64,000 nt of DNA from positions 3,557,001 to 3,621,000 of the forward strand of contig NZ_CP050699.1 in NCBI RefSeq assembly GCF_005116675.2. Reading direction: 5' to 3'. The position numbers were made by a program, and so were the translations under genes. Position 1 is the stretch's first letter. Each line of letters begins with the position of its first letter. Positions 1 to 8,550 of the stretch are shown here, piece by piece. The notes beneath the pieces are model-generated. The model worked only from the letters and a program-made list of their open reading frames with translations, had not been told where the DNA came from and made no database searches. This stretch comes from Desulfosediminicola ganghwensis (GTDB lineage: Bacteria; Desulfobacterota; Desulfobulbia; Desulfobulbales; Desulfocapsaceae).

Positions 1-1
1 A

Positions 2-1048
2 TGTAATCATGCCCGTCAAAGTGGCCTGCTTGAACGCATCGCCAGCATCATGGCAGCGCATGATCTCAATGTCATAAACTTTGATGGTGTTCAGCCCAAC
101 CCTTTGCTCAGCCACGTCCAGAAAGGGGTCGCAATTGCAAAAGATAACGAGATAGATGTAATCTGTGCAGTAGGCGGTGGTTCTGTCATTGATTCAGGTA
201 AAGCGATTGCATGCGGCGCCCTGGTTGAACACGATGTCTGGAAGTTTTTTACCGGAAAAAAAGGAATAAAAGAAACACTCCCGGTAATTGCAGTTAGCAC
301 ACTTGCAGCATCTGGATCTGAGATGAATTCCGGAATGGTACTCACCAGAGAGCGTAGCCAACAAAAATTCGGTTTTGCCCATCGGATGCTTTTTCCTAAA
401 ACGTCATTCATGGACCCGGAACTCACCTTCTCTGTCTCGGCAAGACACACTGCGTACGGAGCTGTTGATGCACTTGCCCATTTGGCCGAGTTTTATCTTA
501 CATCGTCAGGAGGTACCCCCGTCCAGGACAAATATATGGAAGGACTTGCGGCAACCATTCTTGTGTGCGGTCCTCGGGCAATAGCCAAACCAGATGATTA
601 TGAAACCAGAGCTGCCTTGATGTGGGCTGCTGCCTTATCACTCAACGGCCTCTCTGCTGCCGGGCTTGGCAAGGTTGGCTTCCCAATGCACCTGATAGAG
701 CATTCCCTCTCCGCTCTCTATAACGTGCCACATGGCGCGGGATTGAGTGTTGTGATGCCTGGCTGGTTGAAATACAATCAAGGTTCAGGCAATGAGCGAA
801 TTTCACGGTTCTTATCTGCATTATTTAACGAGCCTGGCAACCCTGATCTGCTTTTCGAGAAAGCCGGTATCGGAAACCTCATCAATTGGTTAAGGCAAAT
901 CAACACCCCGACCACACTTGGTGAGCTGGGTATCTCTGAAAGCGATATTCCAGAAATCGCCGAAAACTGCTTATCACTGGCCAAGGTCTGGCGTATGCGT
1001 GAATACGATCAGGTGCGCGTTGAGGAAATACTCCGCCTGTGTGTTTAA
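2..1048 (+). CDS. Iron-containing alcohol dehydrogenase, 5' end cut by window
   Basis: The frame is open from the first bases of the window, and the residues before the first internal ATG (position 50) read like the family, so the gene starts upstream and about 35 N-terminal residues are missing. The protein belongs to the Fe-dependent (group III, YqhD/BDH-like) alcohol dehydrogenases. It has the NAD(P)-binding AVGGGSVIDSGKAIA segment and the ASGSEMN loop. Metal-ligand residues lie in DALAHLAEFY, in HLIEHSLSA and in VPHGAGLS. The family reduces aldehydes or oxidises alcohols in the cytoplasm; the substrate here cannot be read from the sequence. It ends just before a bidirectional terminator and converges on the lipoprotein gene. 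Confidence 0.9.
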   Translation, partial: CNHARQSGLLERIASIMAAHDLNVINFDGVQPNPLLSHVQKGVAIAKDNEIDVICAVGGGSVIDSGKAIACGALVEHDVWKFFTGKKGIKETLPVIAVSTLAASGSEMNSGMVLTRERSQQKFGFAHRMLFPKTSFMDPELTFSVSARHTAYGAVDALAHLAEFYLTSSGGTPVQDKYMEGLAATILVCGPRAIAKPDDYETRAALMWAAALSLNGLSAAGLGKVGFPMHLIEHSLSALYNVPHGAGLSVVMPGWLKYNQGSGNERISRFLSALFNEPGNPDLLFEKAGIGNLINWLRQINTPTTLGELGISESDIPEIAENCLSLAKVWRMREYDQVRVEEILRLCV

Positions 1049-1081
1049 ACTACTATGGATGCGTCTTTTACAGGGTCAAGC

Positions 1082-1126
1082 AAAAAAGCCGGTTTACCCT
1101 TGAAAAAAAGATAGACCGGCTTTTTT
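1082..1126. terminator. Bidirectional rho-independent terminator
   Basis: A 12-base arm (AAAAAAGCCGGT, 1082-1093) pairs with ACCGGCTTTTTT (1115-1126). The A and T tracts allow use from both sides, which fits its place between the convergent alcohol dehydrogenase and lipoprotein genes. Confidence 0.85.
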
Positions 1127-1143
1127 GTATCGTGGACTATCTG

Positions 1144-1650
1144 TTAGTTAACCGGTTCTCCAAATGGATTGAGTTTGCCGGCTGCTGTCTTGTCAACAGT
1201 GATATAAAGAGTTGCAGTGGTGCTACCATACTTGCCGCCGAAACCTTCGGTAATCTCGATCATGCAAGTCTTATTCGGCTTCGTGAAAGCTAATAAGAAC
1301 CCTTTAGACTGAACTTCCCCCACCAACTTCCACTTGTTGTTATCCATGGAAGAAATTATGAAATTCTTCAACGAATAGAGCTCGACCCTTCCGGAGTAAC
1401 TCAGAATTCCACCATTAAAGGATTCTGTCTTAATCGCCATACTTTGGTCGCTGTTCCAGGTCATATCGATGGGCAACTCGATATCTTTGAAGTCAGCAAC
1501 GGTGGCTGAGACAGTACCATAGTCAGCCGGGGCAGCATAATCATCACCTGCGCCGGAAGAGCTTTTTCCCATACAGCCACTGAGAAAAACCATCATCATC
1601 AAACCAATCAGGGAAAATAGTGTAGTACGTATTCTGAGTGCTTTTATCAT
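1144..1650 (-). CDS. Lipoprotein of unknown function
   Basis: This is a 168-residue protein with a lipoprotein signal: basic start (MIKALRIR), hydrophobic stretch, and lipobox LSGC with the acylated Cys at about residue 26, followed by a Ser/Gly-rich linker. The rest is a compact beta-rich domain (DMTWNSDQSMAIK, YSGRVELYSLKNF, GFLLAFTKPNKTCMIEI, TATLYITVDK). I do not recognise the domain with confidence. A clear Shine-Dalgarno sequence (AGGAGG) precedes the ATG. The protein should be anchored in the inner or outer membrane facing the periplasm. It is transcribed alone towards the shared terminator at 1082-1126. Confidence 0.8.
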   Translation of the reverse strand: MIKALRIRTTLFSLIGLMMMVFLSGCMGKSSSGAGDDYAAPADYGTVSATVADFKDIELPIDMTWNSDQSMAIKTESFNGGILSYSGRVELYSLKNFIISSMDNNKWKLVGEVQSKGFLLAFTKPNKTCMIEITEGFGGKYGSTTATLYITVDKTAAGKLNPFGEPVN

Positions 1651-2214
1651 TTCCTGTCCTCCTAAGTTTATAAACTATCGTAAAGGTCTACTTTGAAATC
1701 GCACGTATTAACAGACAATTCTGTCAAAGATAGCGTATAGTGCCGAGACTCGCAAGCACACATCTTTCGAGACACTCTTATCAATAACGTTTACCGGTAG
1801 AACATTGGAGATAGCACGGATGAACTATATAGATCTCAATTTTTTTCTCCACCCTTTACATCTCTCCTCTAAATAGCAAAAGAGATCATCCCGCCAGTAG
1901 CTCCGAGAGTTCATTGCCAGCGTTGCGCTTCAAAACTCTTGTAATTAGTTTATGCTGAACTGATTGTCCAGTATTTAGTATAGAGATTCGAGTGAAGCCA
2001 TTGAACAGGATGGGAAAATGTGCTTTCTCTATATACAAACTGTTTTATATTATGTGCGAAGTAGCCGATCTGTTCGCGAGTTGGACTTGCACAAAGGTGC
2101 TGAATGTGTTTTATGTTCTGCGCTTTCCGATTGTATCTATTATTCATCAATGTCTCGCCAGAATTACTTGCAACCGAACGCAATGAGCGAGAATTAACTT
2201 AACACAATATATCT
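1651..2214. other. Intergenic region, no gene seen
   Basis: About 560 AT-rich bases lie between the divergently transcribed lipoprotein and S4-protein genes. It must hold both promoters. Short open frames exist on both strands around 1950-2186, but they overlap each other, lack ribosome sites and resemble no family. Confidence 0.5.
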
Positions 2215-2436
2215 ATGTCCAGTCTGCAAAAAATAGTTGTATCAGAACTTCCTATTCGCCTTGGTCAGTTCCTGAAGCTGGCAAATCTTGTTCAGGACGG
2301 TTTCGAAGCTAAAATTCGAATTCAGCATGGTGAGGTTTCGGTAAACGGAGTTGTGGAGACTCAAAGGGGAAAACAGCTCAATGAGGGTGACATAATCGCT
2401 TATAACGAAAAAGAGTTTGGCATCATCAGGGGATAA
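2215..2436 (+). CDS. Small S4-domain RNA-binding protein (YbcJ/YaaA type)
   Basis: This 73-residue protein is almost entirely one S4 domain: PIRLGQFLKLANLVQDGFEAKI, then GEVSVNGVVETQRGKQLNEGDII. That is the arrangement of the stand-alone YbcJ/YaaA-like proteins (RNA-binding S4 domain, COG2501). Such proteins bind structured RNA, and their exact cellular target is not established. No strong ribosome site is visible upstream of the ATG. The gene stands alone, with a gap of about 450 bases before the next gene. Confidence 0.88.
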   Translation: MSSLQKIVVSELPIRLGQFLKLANLVQDGFEAKIRIQHGEVSVNGVVETQRGKQLNEGDIIAYNEKEFGIIRG

Positions 2437-2884
2437 ATGAAATTCTGAAGACCACTATATTCTTCATCCTTCCCGTTCTCTGATCACGAAATTATTATCA
2501 GGTTACCCTTTAAGTTCATGAACAATCGGACGGTAAAAGTGATCCGGGGTGCACGAAATCACATCTTTATTTCATTAGTCAAACTATCCTGCGTAAAATC
2601 ACTCTCAGCCATTTAAGTCCAGATCAACCATACTGACAAATTTCAGATTTATCTGCCAGCTCTGACGAATCCACCACCGGCATTGACAATATAGCCAACA
2701 ATTATCAGCCTACTCTTTAGCTGACAACAGTTACTGCAACAGAGCCATAACGGTATTGAAAATATATCACAAAGCGAATAGATTTTAGCAGCCAACCAGC
2801 AACTTCCTGTTATATATCAGAGAGTAACCGCGTCATTAACGCTCTCAATAAAATCTACTTCATATTTCATACCTGGCACGAATC
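2437..2884. other. Intergenic region upstream of the selenoprotein gene
   Basis: About 450 AT-rich bases with no convincing frame, RNA gene or strong hairpin. It presumably carries the promoter of the cytochrome gene starting at 2885. Confidence 0.5.
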
Positions 2885-4261
2885 ATGTTCAGACTACTCA
2901 CCCTGATTACCCTGTTTTTTCTATCCTCGAATAGTTTCGCTGAAAATAACACCAACGATCTAAACATTTTCTATTCCAATGACCTCCTTGGAGAGCTTGA
3001 GCCCTGCGGTTGAAAGTCAAAACAACTGGGCGGTCTGTCCAGAAGAGCTTTATTGATTGAAGAACTTTCAGCCAACGTCGGCGATGTACTTCTCTTGGAT
3101 GCCGGAAATCTCCTTTTTTCCAGGGATGGAGCAAGGGAATTACTGCAACAGGATGTAGTTACTGCGAGAGGCATTTACGAAATTTATGAAGACCTTGGCT
3201 ATCACGCGATAGCTGTTGGTCCCTACGATCTCACAGCCGGCCTTAGCACAATTACCGACCTCTCGGGCTCGGTACCCTGGATTTCTTCCAATATTATAAC
3301 CCAGGGCGGAGAATACATATTTCCTCCCTGGGTTCTTGTTGAATTTGAAAAACAGAAAATCGGGATTGTGGCGCTGACAGCCACTCCACGAATAGTAAAC
3401 GATAATTACAAGATGCTGGAGTGGAGGGATGCTCTCACTGATGTGTTGACCAGGATCTCTCCTGATTGCGATGCCATCATCCTGCTTTCCTCTTTGGATA
3501 CAGCAACAAATCAACAGATAGCAGAACAATTTTCTGACATCAGCCTCATCCTGACCGCTAATAAGCGGAATGGAAATCGTCCTCCAAAACAGATAGGTGA
3601 TGCGATCACCAGTCAGGTGCAAAGCCGTGGCCGATATCTTGGAGTTCTCACCTTCCCCATGGGGCTGAAAAACCTGCTGGCAGACAATAAGAAAACGGAA
3701 AACTTCCAATACAGGTCGATAGCTCTTCAGCCCAATCTTGAAAAATCACAAGCTATTGATAACAAGGTTGCTGAAATACAACGTGATATAGCAAAAATTG
3801 GCAAGCGTGCGAAATATCAACCCCAGCAAAAAACACAATCAGATACTTCAAACAACCAGTCTGAAATATCTTCTTACAGGACGTGTGTTGATTGCCATAA
3901 GGAAACGGTCGCCAGGTGGGAAAAATCCCCTCACGGTCGGGCATATCAGACCCTGGTAGATAATAATCAGCAATACAACCTTCGTTGTTTGCCCTGCCAT
4001 GTGACTGATTCGGCAAACCAAAAGGCAACAGGGGTTCAATCCATGCAAGCTGATGACCTGAACTATAAACTGCTTCATCTCAGCTCTGAAAAGCAATCCG
4101 TCAGCTGTAGTGCCTGTCACCCAGGCTCCGGACTCCATGCCAAAAACAATGGTAATTTAAGGTATCTGCAAAAAGTTTCTCTAGAGCTATGTATCACATG
4201 CCACACAAAGGAACTGACTGCGGATTTCAACTTCAATAAAAAGAAAAAAGACGTGCACTGA
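2885..4261 (+). CDS. Predicted selenoprotein: degenerate 5'-nucleotidase-like domain plus tetrahaem cytochrome c domain
   Basis: The frame opens at ATG 2885 with a signal peptide (MFRLLTLITLFFLSSNSFA, cleavage near residue 19) and runs to TGA 4259-4261, interrupted only by an in-frame TGA at 3011-3013 (codon 43). The flanking residues, GELEPCG before and KSKQLGGLSRRA after, form one continuous family motif in which, from memory, relatives carry Cys (EPCGC). Reading TGA as selenocysteine gives 458 residues. Residues about 26-250 follow the UshA/5'-nucleotidase scaffold, but its usual metal ligands look replaced (NDLLG for NDLHG, DAGNLL for DAGDLL, VGPYDL for GNHEFD). The C-terminal part has four CXXCH haem sites with first Cys at residues 334, 368, 408 and 436, including SPHGRAY, as in the cytochrome c554-like family. 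It is probably a periplasmic redox protein of unknown substrate. Not recognising the TGA would start the protein at TTG 3053 without a signal peptide. The alternative is a nonsense-mutated pseudogene, less likely because the rest is intact. Confidence 0.82.
3011..3042 (+). promoter_or_regulatory. In-frame UGA (selenocysteine) with bacterial SECIS-like hairpin
   Basis: Directly after the TGA (3011-3013), CTGGGC (3026-3031) pairs with GTCCAG (3037-3042) to give a 6-bp stem with one G-U pair and the apical loop GGTCT. The loop G and U fall at nucleotides 23 and 24 counted from the U of UGA. This is the same place, and nearly the same loop, as in the E. coli fdhF SECIS element bound by SelB (from memory). 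That supports recoding rather than termination. Confidence 0.75.
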
Positions 4262-4448
4262 ACACTACTGAACAACAGAGAGACCGTTAGAGATAAATCA
4301 GTCCTCAAAAAAGAGCAATCCAGTTATTATTGATCCTCAACTGAAGATTTGCGAAGAGATAGGAGATAGGGGTTGGCGTGGTTCTGCTTCAGATCCGGGT
4401 ATCAAAAAGAACACTCAGAGTTCATCTCTTTGACGGACAATAAAAAAA

Positions 4449-4482
4449 AAGGGGGGTTGCACCAGTCGGTGCAACCCCCTTT
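4449..4482 (-). terminator. Strong rho-independent terminator of ppaC
   Basis: GGGGGGTTGCACC and GGTGCAACCCCC form a near-perfect stem with an AGTC loop. On the minus strand it is followed by a run of nine U (the A tract 4442-4450). It lies about 55 bases after the ppaC stop. Weaker T content on the other side could also stop plus-strand readthrough from the cytochrome gene. Confidence 0.85.
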
Positions 4483-4536
4483 CTCTTATCACTACAGGTC
4501 GAAACTACGGTTTCGACACAATTCAGTATGCTCGAA

Positions 4537-5466
4537 TTAGCAACCGAAAGCGGTCTGCAGGTTAGGAACAGTCTGCTTCTTACGGCTCATCATGCCGTCA
4601 ACCCACATGGAATTATCTTCCAGTTTGCCACCGAAAGCACCTTCTACAAGTGCGGTATCGTCAGAGAGAACTACCAGATCGGTACCCTCTTTTACAACGT
4701 CGGTAAGCATGAGCAGTACAGAATGACGTCCTTCAGCCTTGACCTCTTCCATAGCTTTCAGGAGATCGGCACGGATAGCAGCTACCTGATCAAGAGTAGC
4801 AAGCTCGAGCTGGCCTACACCAACTTTGTTGCCATTCATGTCAAAATCTTTGTAGTCACGGAACAGCAGGTCTTTCGCAGGCACACCGTCTACAGAAGAC
4901 TTCGCCTTGAGCATCCCCATGAAAAGTTCCTCGGTGTCAGCAACACCGGCAACTTCTTTCAGCTCTGCAACTGCAACTTTGTCATCTTCGGTGCAGGTAG
5001 GTGACTTGAAGTTTACGGTATCACTGAGAATTGCGGCGAGCATACCACCAGCAATGTCCTTAGGGATAGCAACACCAGCCTCTTTGAACATTTTGTTCAA
5101 AACGGTACAGGTACAGCCCACAGGCTCCGCACGGAAGAGAATAGGATTGTTGGTGGTTACATCACCAATTTTGTGATGATCAACAATGGTAACTACGGTA
5201 GCTTGATCAAGGTTAGCAGGGCCCTGAGCGATATCGCTGAAGTCAACCAAAGCGATCTCTTTACCGGCAGCGTCAGTAATTTCTTCTGGCGCGGTCAAAC
5301 CAAAACGCTCGAGAACCATGGTGGATTCCGGGTTCAAATTTCCAGCAGTGGACTGCATAACAGCCTTTGCTTCCTGTCCCTGTGCGTTCAGGAGAGCAGC
5401 CAGCGCGATTGCAGAAGTAACTGAATCTGTATCGGGATTTGAATGTCCTACAACTAAAATAGCCAT
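4537..5466 (-). CDS. ppaC: Manganese-dependent inorganic pyrophosphatase
   Basis: This 309-residue family II pyrophosphatase (DHH superfamily) hydrolyses pyrophosphate to phosphate in the cytoplasm, pulling biosynthetic and sulfate-activation reactions forward. The metal-binding residues are at the canonical places: H8, D12 and D14 in GHSNPDTDS, D75 in ALVDFSD, and the D96-H97-H98 motif. The C-terminal DHHA2 domain ends with a SRKKQ substrate-binding motif (MMSRKKQTVP). Length matches the family. A GGAGG ribosome site precedes the ATG. The gene is transcribed alone and ends at the terminator 4449-4482. Sulfate reducers release much pyrophosphate at the ATP sulfurylase step, so the role fits the inferred lineage. 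Confidence 0.97.
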   Translation of the reverse strand: MAILVVGHSNPDTDSVTSAIALAALLNAQGQEAKAVMQSTAGNLNPESTMVLERFGLTAPEEITDAAGKEIALVDFSDIAQGPANLDQATVVTIVDHHKIGDVTTNNPILFRAEPVGCTCTVLNKMFKEAGVAIPKDIAGGMLAAILSDTVNFKSPTCTEDDKVAVAELKEVAGVADTEELFMGMLKAKSSVDGVPAKDLLFRDYKDFDMNGNKVGVGQLELATLDQVAAIRADLLKAMEEVKAEGRHSVLLMLTDVVKEGTDLVVLSDDTALVEGAFGGKLEDNSMWVDGMMSRKKQTVPNLQTAFGC

Positions 5467-5697
5467 GTTCTTCCTCCGTAAATAAATTAATAATAAAATC
5501 AGACTACTATATTAATAACAAACTCGTTTATACTGAGTTTTTTCATTTGAAATTGATGGCTTAACATAGTGTCTTCAACTCATCCAGTCAAGCAGAAAAA
5601 AAAGCCTGCAATCCTTGTTGTAAACTCAATTTCTAAGTTGCCAAAATCTATGGCGCAGCCACTTAATATGCTTGCTGTTCTGCTACCGTTTTGTTTG

Positions 5698-5726
5698 GTG
5701 ACATTGCTATTCGGTTGTAATATAAT
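5698..5726 (+). promoter_or_regulatory. Near-consensus sigma-70 promoter
   Basis: GTGACA (5698-5703) and a perfect TATAAT (5721-5726) are separated by exactly 17 bases. The predicted start of transcription, near 5733, leaves a 40-base leader before ATG 5775, supporting that start for the downstream gene. Confidence 0.65.
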
Positions 5727-5774
5727 GTTTAGTTGTTCACGCCTTCACCTATCCCCTCAACACATCAGATCGCC

Positions 5775-6776
5775 ATGGAAGACCAAATAAAAGAACGAAT
5801 AGAGGTCCTGAGAAGAAAGCGTCGCAACCGCTCACTTTTTCCAGCTGCTCTAGTATCAGGTATCTTCATCGTTGTTGTTAGTGCATTCTTTTTCTACCAG
5901 AACAAAACAGATGTACAATCTCCTGATTCCAGCCAATTAACAGCAACCACACAAGCTGAACCTGCTGTTTCAGTGTCTCCGAAAGTTGTTTCCGAACAGA
6001 CTTCTGGCGCTCCGAACAAGCTGGATGCTGAAGGGGACCCTATTGGAGATATAATCTCCTCAAGTCAAATTGAAATTCCTGAAATAATACCCCAAGCACA
6101 ACCTGCTGTAGAACAAACCACGCCAAAGGTTGTCGCTGAACCGGTAATTGAACCGGATGTCTATCAGCAGGCGGCTGATAGAATCAGGCATTTTTACTCA
6201 GAGATGGATGAGAAAAGATATATTAAGGGGTATCATCTGAATGAACCAAGTGAGAGCTATTTCTCTTCACTTACCCAGAAGGCTTTGGACAATCCTCCTA
6301 TCGTCTCCGGCGAAACAGATGACCTTTTCAATGTGCTTAAAAACACCGCACATTTCTTCAGAGTCGTTGGCAAAAAAAACATTATCGTCATCAAATCCAT
6401 CCTGCATGAAGAAAAGAAGTCATACGAAGATGTGCTAGCAGATTACTATCTTCTCAGCAAGAAACCTGAATACCTAAATAAAGAATTTTCGTTACAGGTT
6501 ACCGACGATGCCTTATTGGAGTATGCCGGTTTTTTCCTGAACACCATGGGTGGGAGGCTTTACCTCTTCAGACGAGACTCCGTATCCCGTATGCTGGTCA
6601 ATTATTACGCTATATTAATAGTTGACCAGGCAAACCATGAAGCTCGCAATAGTTACGGTATAGATATCAAGCCTGCCATTACAGCCCTCATTGACGAACT
6701 CGAAACGAGCAACGCCCAACTGCAGTCAAAAGAGACATATCTCGATACCCTCTACACCTTAAAGGAAAGGTATTGA
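5775..6776 (+). CDS. Membrane-anchored protein of unknown function
   Basis: The preferred start is ATG 5775 because a strong promoter just upstream would put a TTG start at 5733 at the transcript's first base. The 333-residue product has a basic N-terminus (residues 5-20, many Arg/Lys), one membrane segment at about 22-41 (FPAALVSGIFIVVVSAFFFY), and a Pro/Gln/Thr/Val-rich linker to about residue 125. A mostly helical C-terminal domain follows, with YLNKEFSLQVTDDALLEYAGFF in the middle. Topology predicts the C-terminal domain in the periplasm. I do not recognise the family. The flanking genes ppaC (divergent) and the M18 aminopeptidase give no functional clue. Confidence 0.75.
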   Translation: MEDQIKERIEVLRRKRRNRSLFPAALVSGIFIVVVSAFFFYQNKTDVQSPDSSQLTATTQAEPAVSVSPKVVSEQTSGAPNKLDAEGDPIGDIISSSQIEIPEIIPQAQPAVEQTTPKVVAEPVIEPDVYQQAADRIRHFYSEMDEKRYIKGYHLNEPSESYFSSLTQKALDNPPIVSGETDDLFNVLKNTAHFFRVVGKKNIIVIKSILHEEKKSYEDVLADYYLLSKKPEYLNKEFSLQVTDDALLEYAGFFLNTMGGRLYLFRRDSVSRMLVNYYAILIVDQANHEARNSYGIDIKPAITALIDELETSNAQLQSKETYLDTLYTLKERY

Positions 6777-7160
6777 TCCAGAAATCGGTTAGAGGCGCTT
6801 TCAGACCGACACAGGTCTCGTGAATATGCGCGGTGCAGATACAAACTAAAGACGTGATTCTCTGAAACAGGAAGACATCCCATTGGAATTTGAACTTGAT
6901 GCCGCATTTGAAGCCAGCGCGTAATCTGCCCTTTTCGATATTTACACTAGGCATCAGTGGATAAGGAAGACGTTTCTCACAAAGGAAAATTCCACTGCAC
7001 AAATTACTGCAGTTGCCTACTCCTGTTTAAACCGTATTTTACAATCACTGGCCAGCAACAGCGTCGAGGGCACCCGGCGCTTAATAATTGTATCTGCTAT
7101 AATGAACACTGAGCAGCCCTAATCCATTCATAATATTCATAATCATACCATTGCAGCCCC
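6777..7160. other. Intergenic region, no gene seen
   Basis: About 380 bases hold no supported gene. A short plus-strand frame ending near 6930 reads as an acidic tail (PLEFELDAAFEASA), but a stop precedes it. It could be debris of an older gene and is too short to call. Confidence 0.4.
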
Positions 7161-8492
7161 ATGACTGAAACTCATCACATGAAAGAACTAACAGAAAGGT
7201 ATAATTCAGATCTTTTTCAATATCTGGACGCATCTCCCACAGCTTTTCATGCAGTCGAAGAATTAGCAAGTATGTTATCAGCCAGGGGCTTTATAGAGCT
7301 TCACGAAACTGAGCCCTGGAAGCTGCTGAAAGGCAAGAGGTATTTCGTAACCCGTGAAAATTGCTCGCTCATCAGCTTTATTTTGGGCAACGAAGATAAA
7401 CCTTCTGATGGATTCCGCATTATAGGCAGCCACGCTGACAGCCCTGGCCTGCAATTAAAGCCGAAATCCATGGTAATCAATGACCCATACCTTCAACTTG
7501 GTGTAGAAATATACGGCGGTCCCCTGCTGAACACCTGGTTCGACAGAGATCTTTCCCTGGCCGGCAGAGTGAGTTGCTCTGACGGCCAGGGAAACCTGGT
7601 GGAACACCTGATAAATTTTCAACGTCCTCTGCTTTCAATTCCAAGTCTTGCCATTCACCTGGACAGGGAAGCCAACGAGGGACGCGCCATAGATAAACAG
7701 AAAGCTCTTCCTCCTGTATTTGCTCAAACCCTGGATGTCAATATTCCTGAGTTCAACCAGATTATCATGGCCCAGATACAGCAACAAAACCCTGGCTCTG
7801 TTGCTGAGAAGGTGCTTGCTTTCGACCTGTTTTGTTACGATCCACAGAAGGCAACCTACCTTGGAATCAATGATGAATTTATTGCCAGTGGCAGATTGGA
7901 CAATCTCTTGAGCTGTCATGTTGCAGCAACAGCCATGGCGAATTGCAATGGAAAGCACAACAATTTCTTTATCTGCACAAACCATGAAGAAAACGGATCT
8001 ACCTCTACAACAGGCGCTCAGGGTTCTTTTGCTCAAGATATATTGTCACGAATAATACCTGAGCCCGAAAGTCAGCAAATTTCCATTCGCAATTCGTTTT
8101 TTATTTCAATCGATAACGCCCACGCTTCTCATCCGAACTTCAAAGAGACTGCTGAACCTGATCATTGCACAGTGTTAAATGGCGGACCGGCAATAAAGAT
8201 TAATGCCAACCAGCGTTATGCAACCAATAGCAGGTCTGCTGCCGTTTTTAAGTTATTGGCCCAAAAAGCAGATATTGAGGTGCAGGAGTTTGTAATGCCT
8301 ACCGGTAAACCGTGCGGGAGTACCATTGGCCCAATGACTGCTGCCAAACTCGGAGTGCAGACTATTGATATTGGTGTCCCCACTTTCGCCATGCACTCCA
8401 TTCGTGAGATGACAGGTGCCAGCGACCCGTACAAATTACTGCGAGTCATCCAAACCTTTGTTGACTCCCCTCATATGCAAAAGAGCAAATAA
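7161..8492 (+). CDS. apeB: M18 family zinc aminopeptidase
   Basis: This 443-residue protein matches the M18 (aspartyl aminopeptidase/Lap4/ApeB) family along its length. It removes N-terminal amino acids from peptides in the cytoplasm. Family landmarks are SPTAFHAVEE near the N-terminus, GSHADSPGLQLKP with a zinc His and Asp, the domain junction GGPLLNTWFDRDLSLAGRV, SGRLDNLLSC, NHEENGSTS with the catalytic and zinc Glu residues, DNAHASHPN, and IGVPTFAMHSIREM with the last zinc His. ATG 7179 is an alternative start; no clear ribosome site separates the two. The gene is transcribed alone. Confidence 0.95.
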   Translation: MTETHHMKELTERYNSDLFQYLDASPTAFHAVEELASMLSARGFIELHETEPWKLLKGKRYFVTRENCSLISFILGNEDKPSDGFRIIGSHADSPGLQLKPKSMVINDPYLQLGVEIYGGPLLNTWFDRDLSLAGRVSCSDGQGNLVEHLINFQRPLLSIPSLAIHLDREANEGRAIDKQKALPPVFAQTLDVNIPEFNQIIMAQIQQQNPGSVAEKVLAFDLFCYDPQKATYLGINDEFIASGRLDNLLSCHVAATAMANCNGKHNNFFICTNHEENGSTSTTGAQGSFAQDILSRIIPEPESQQISIRNSFFISIDNAHASHPNFKETAEPDHCTVLNGGPAIKINANQRYATNSRSAAVFKLLAQKADIEVQEFVMPTGKPCGSTIGPMTAAKLGVQTIDIGVPTFAMHSIREMTGASDPYKLLRVIQTFVDSPHMQKSK

Positions 8493-8550
8493 TCTTGCAA
8501 CTTCTTGAAAGCCAATTGAATTTTTTTGAAGTTCAAAAAGTGCACCAGTA

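Noticed and set aside
1950-2186. Short opposing frames of 64 and 77 codons
   Set aside because: They overlap each other on opposite strands, have no ribosome sites and no recognisable content.
3053-4261. Cytochrome protein starting at TTG 3053
   Set aside because: It would lack a signal peptide although c-type haems are attached in the periplasm, and conserved family sequence continues upstream through the TGA to ATG 2885.
5569-5790. 73-codon plus-strand frame with a hydrophobic stretch and Cys residues
   Set aside because: It overlaps the strong promoter and the start of the membrane protein gene and has no ribosome site. It reads like lipoprotein sequence only by chance.
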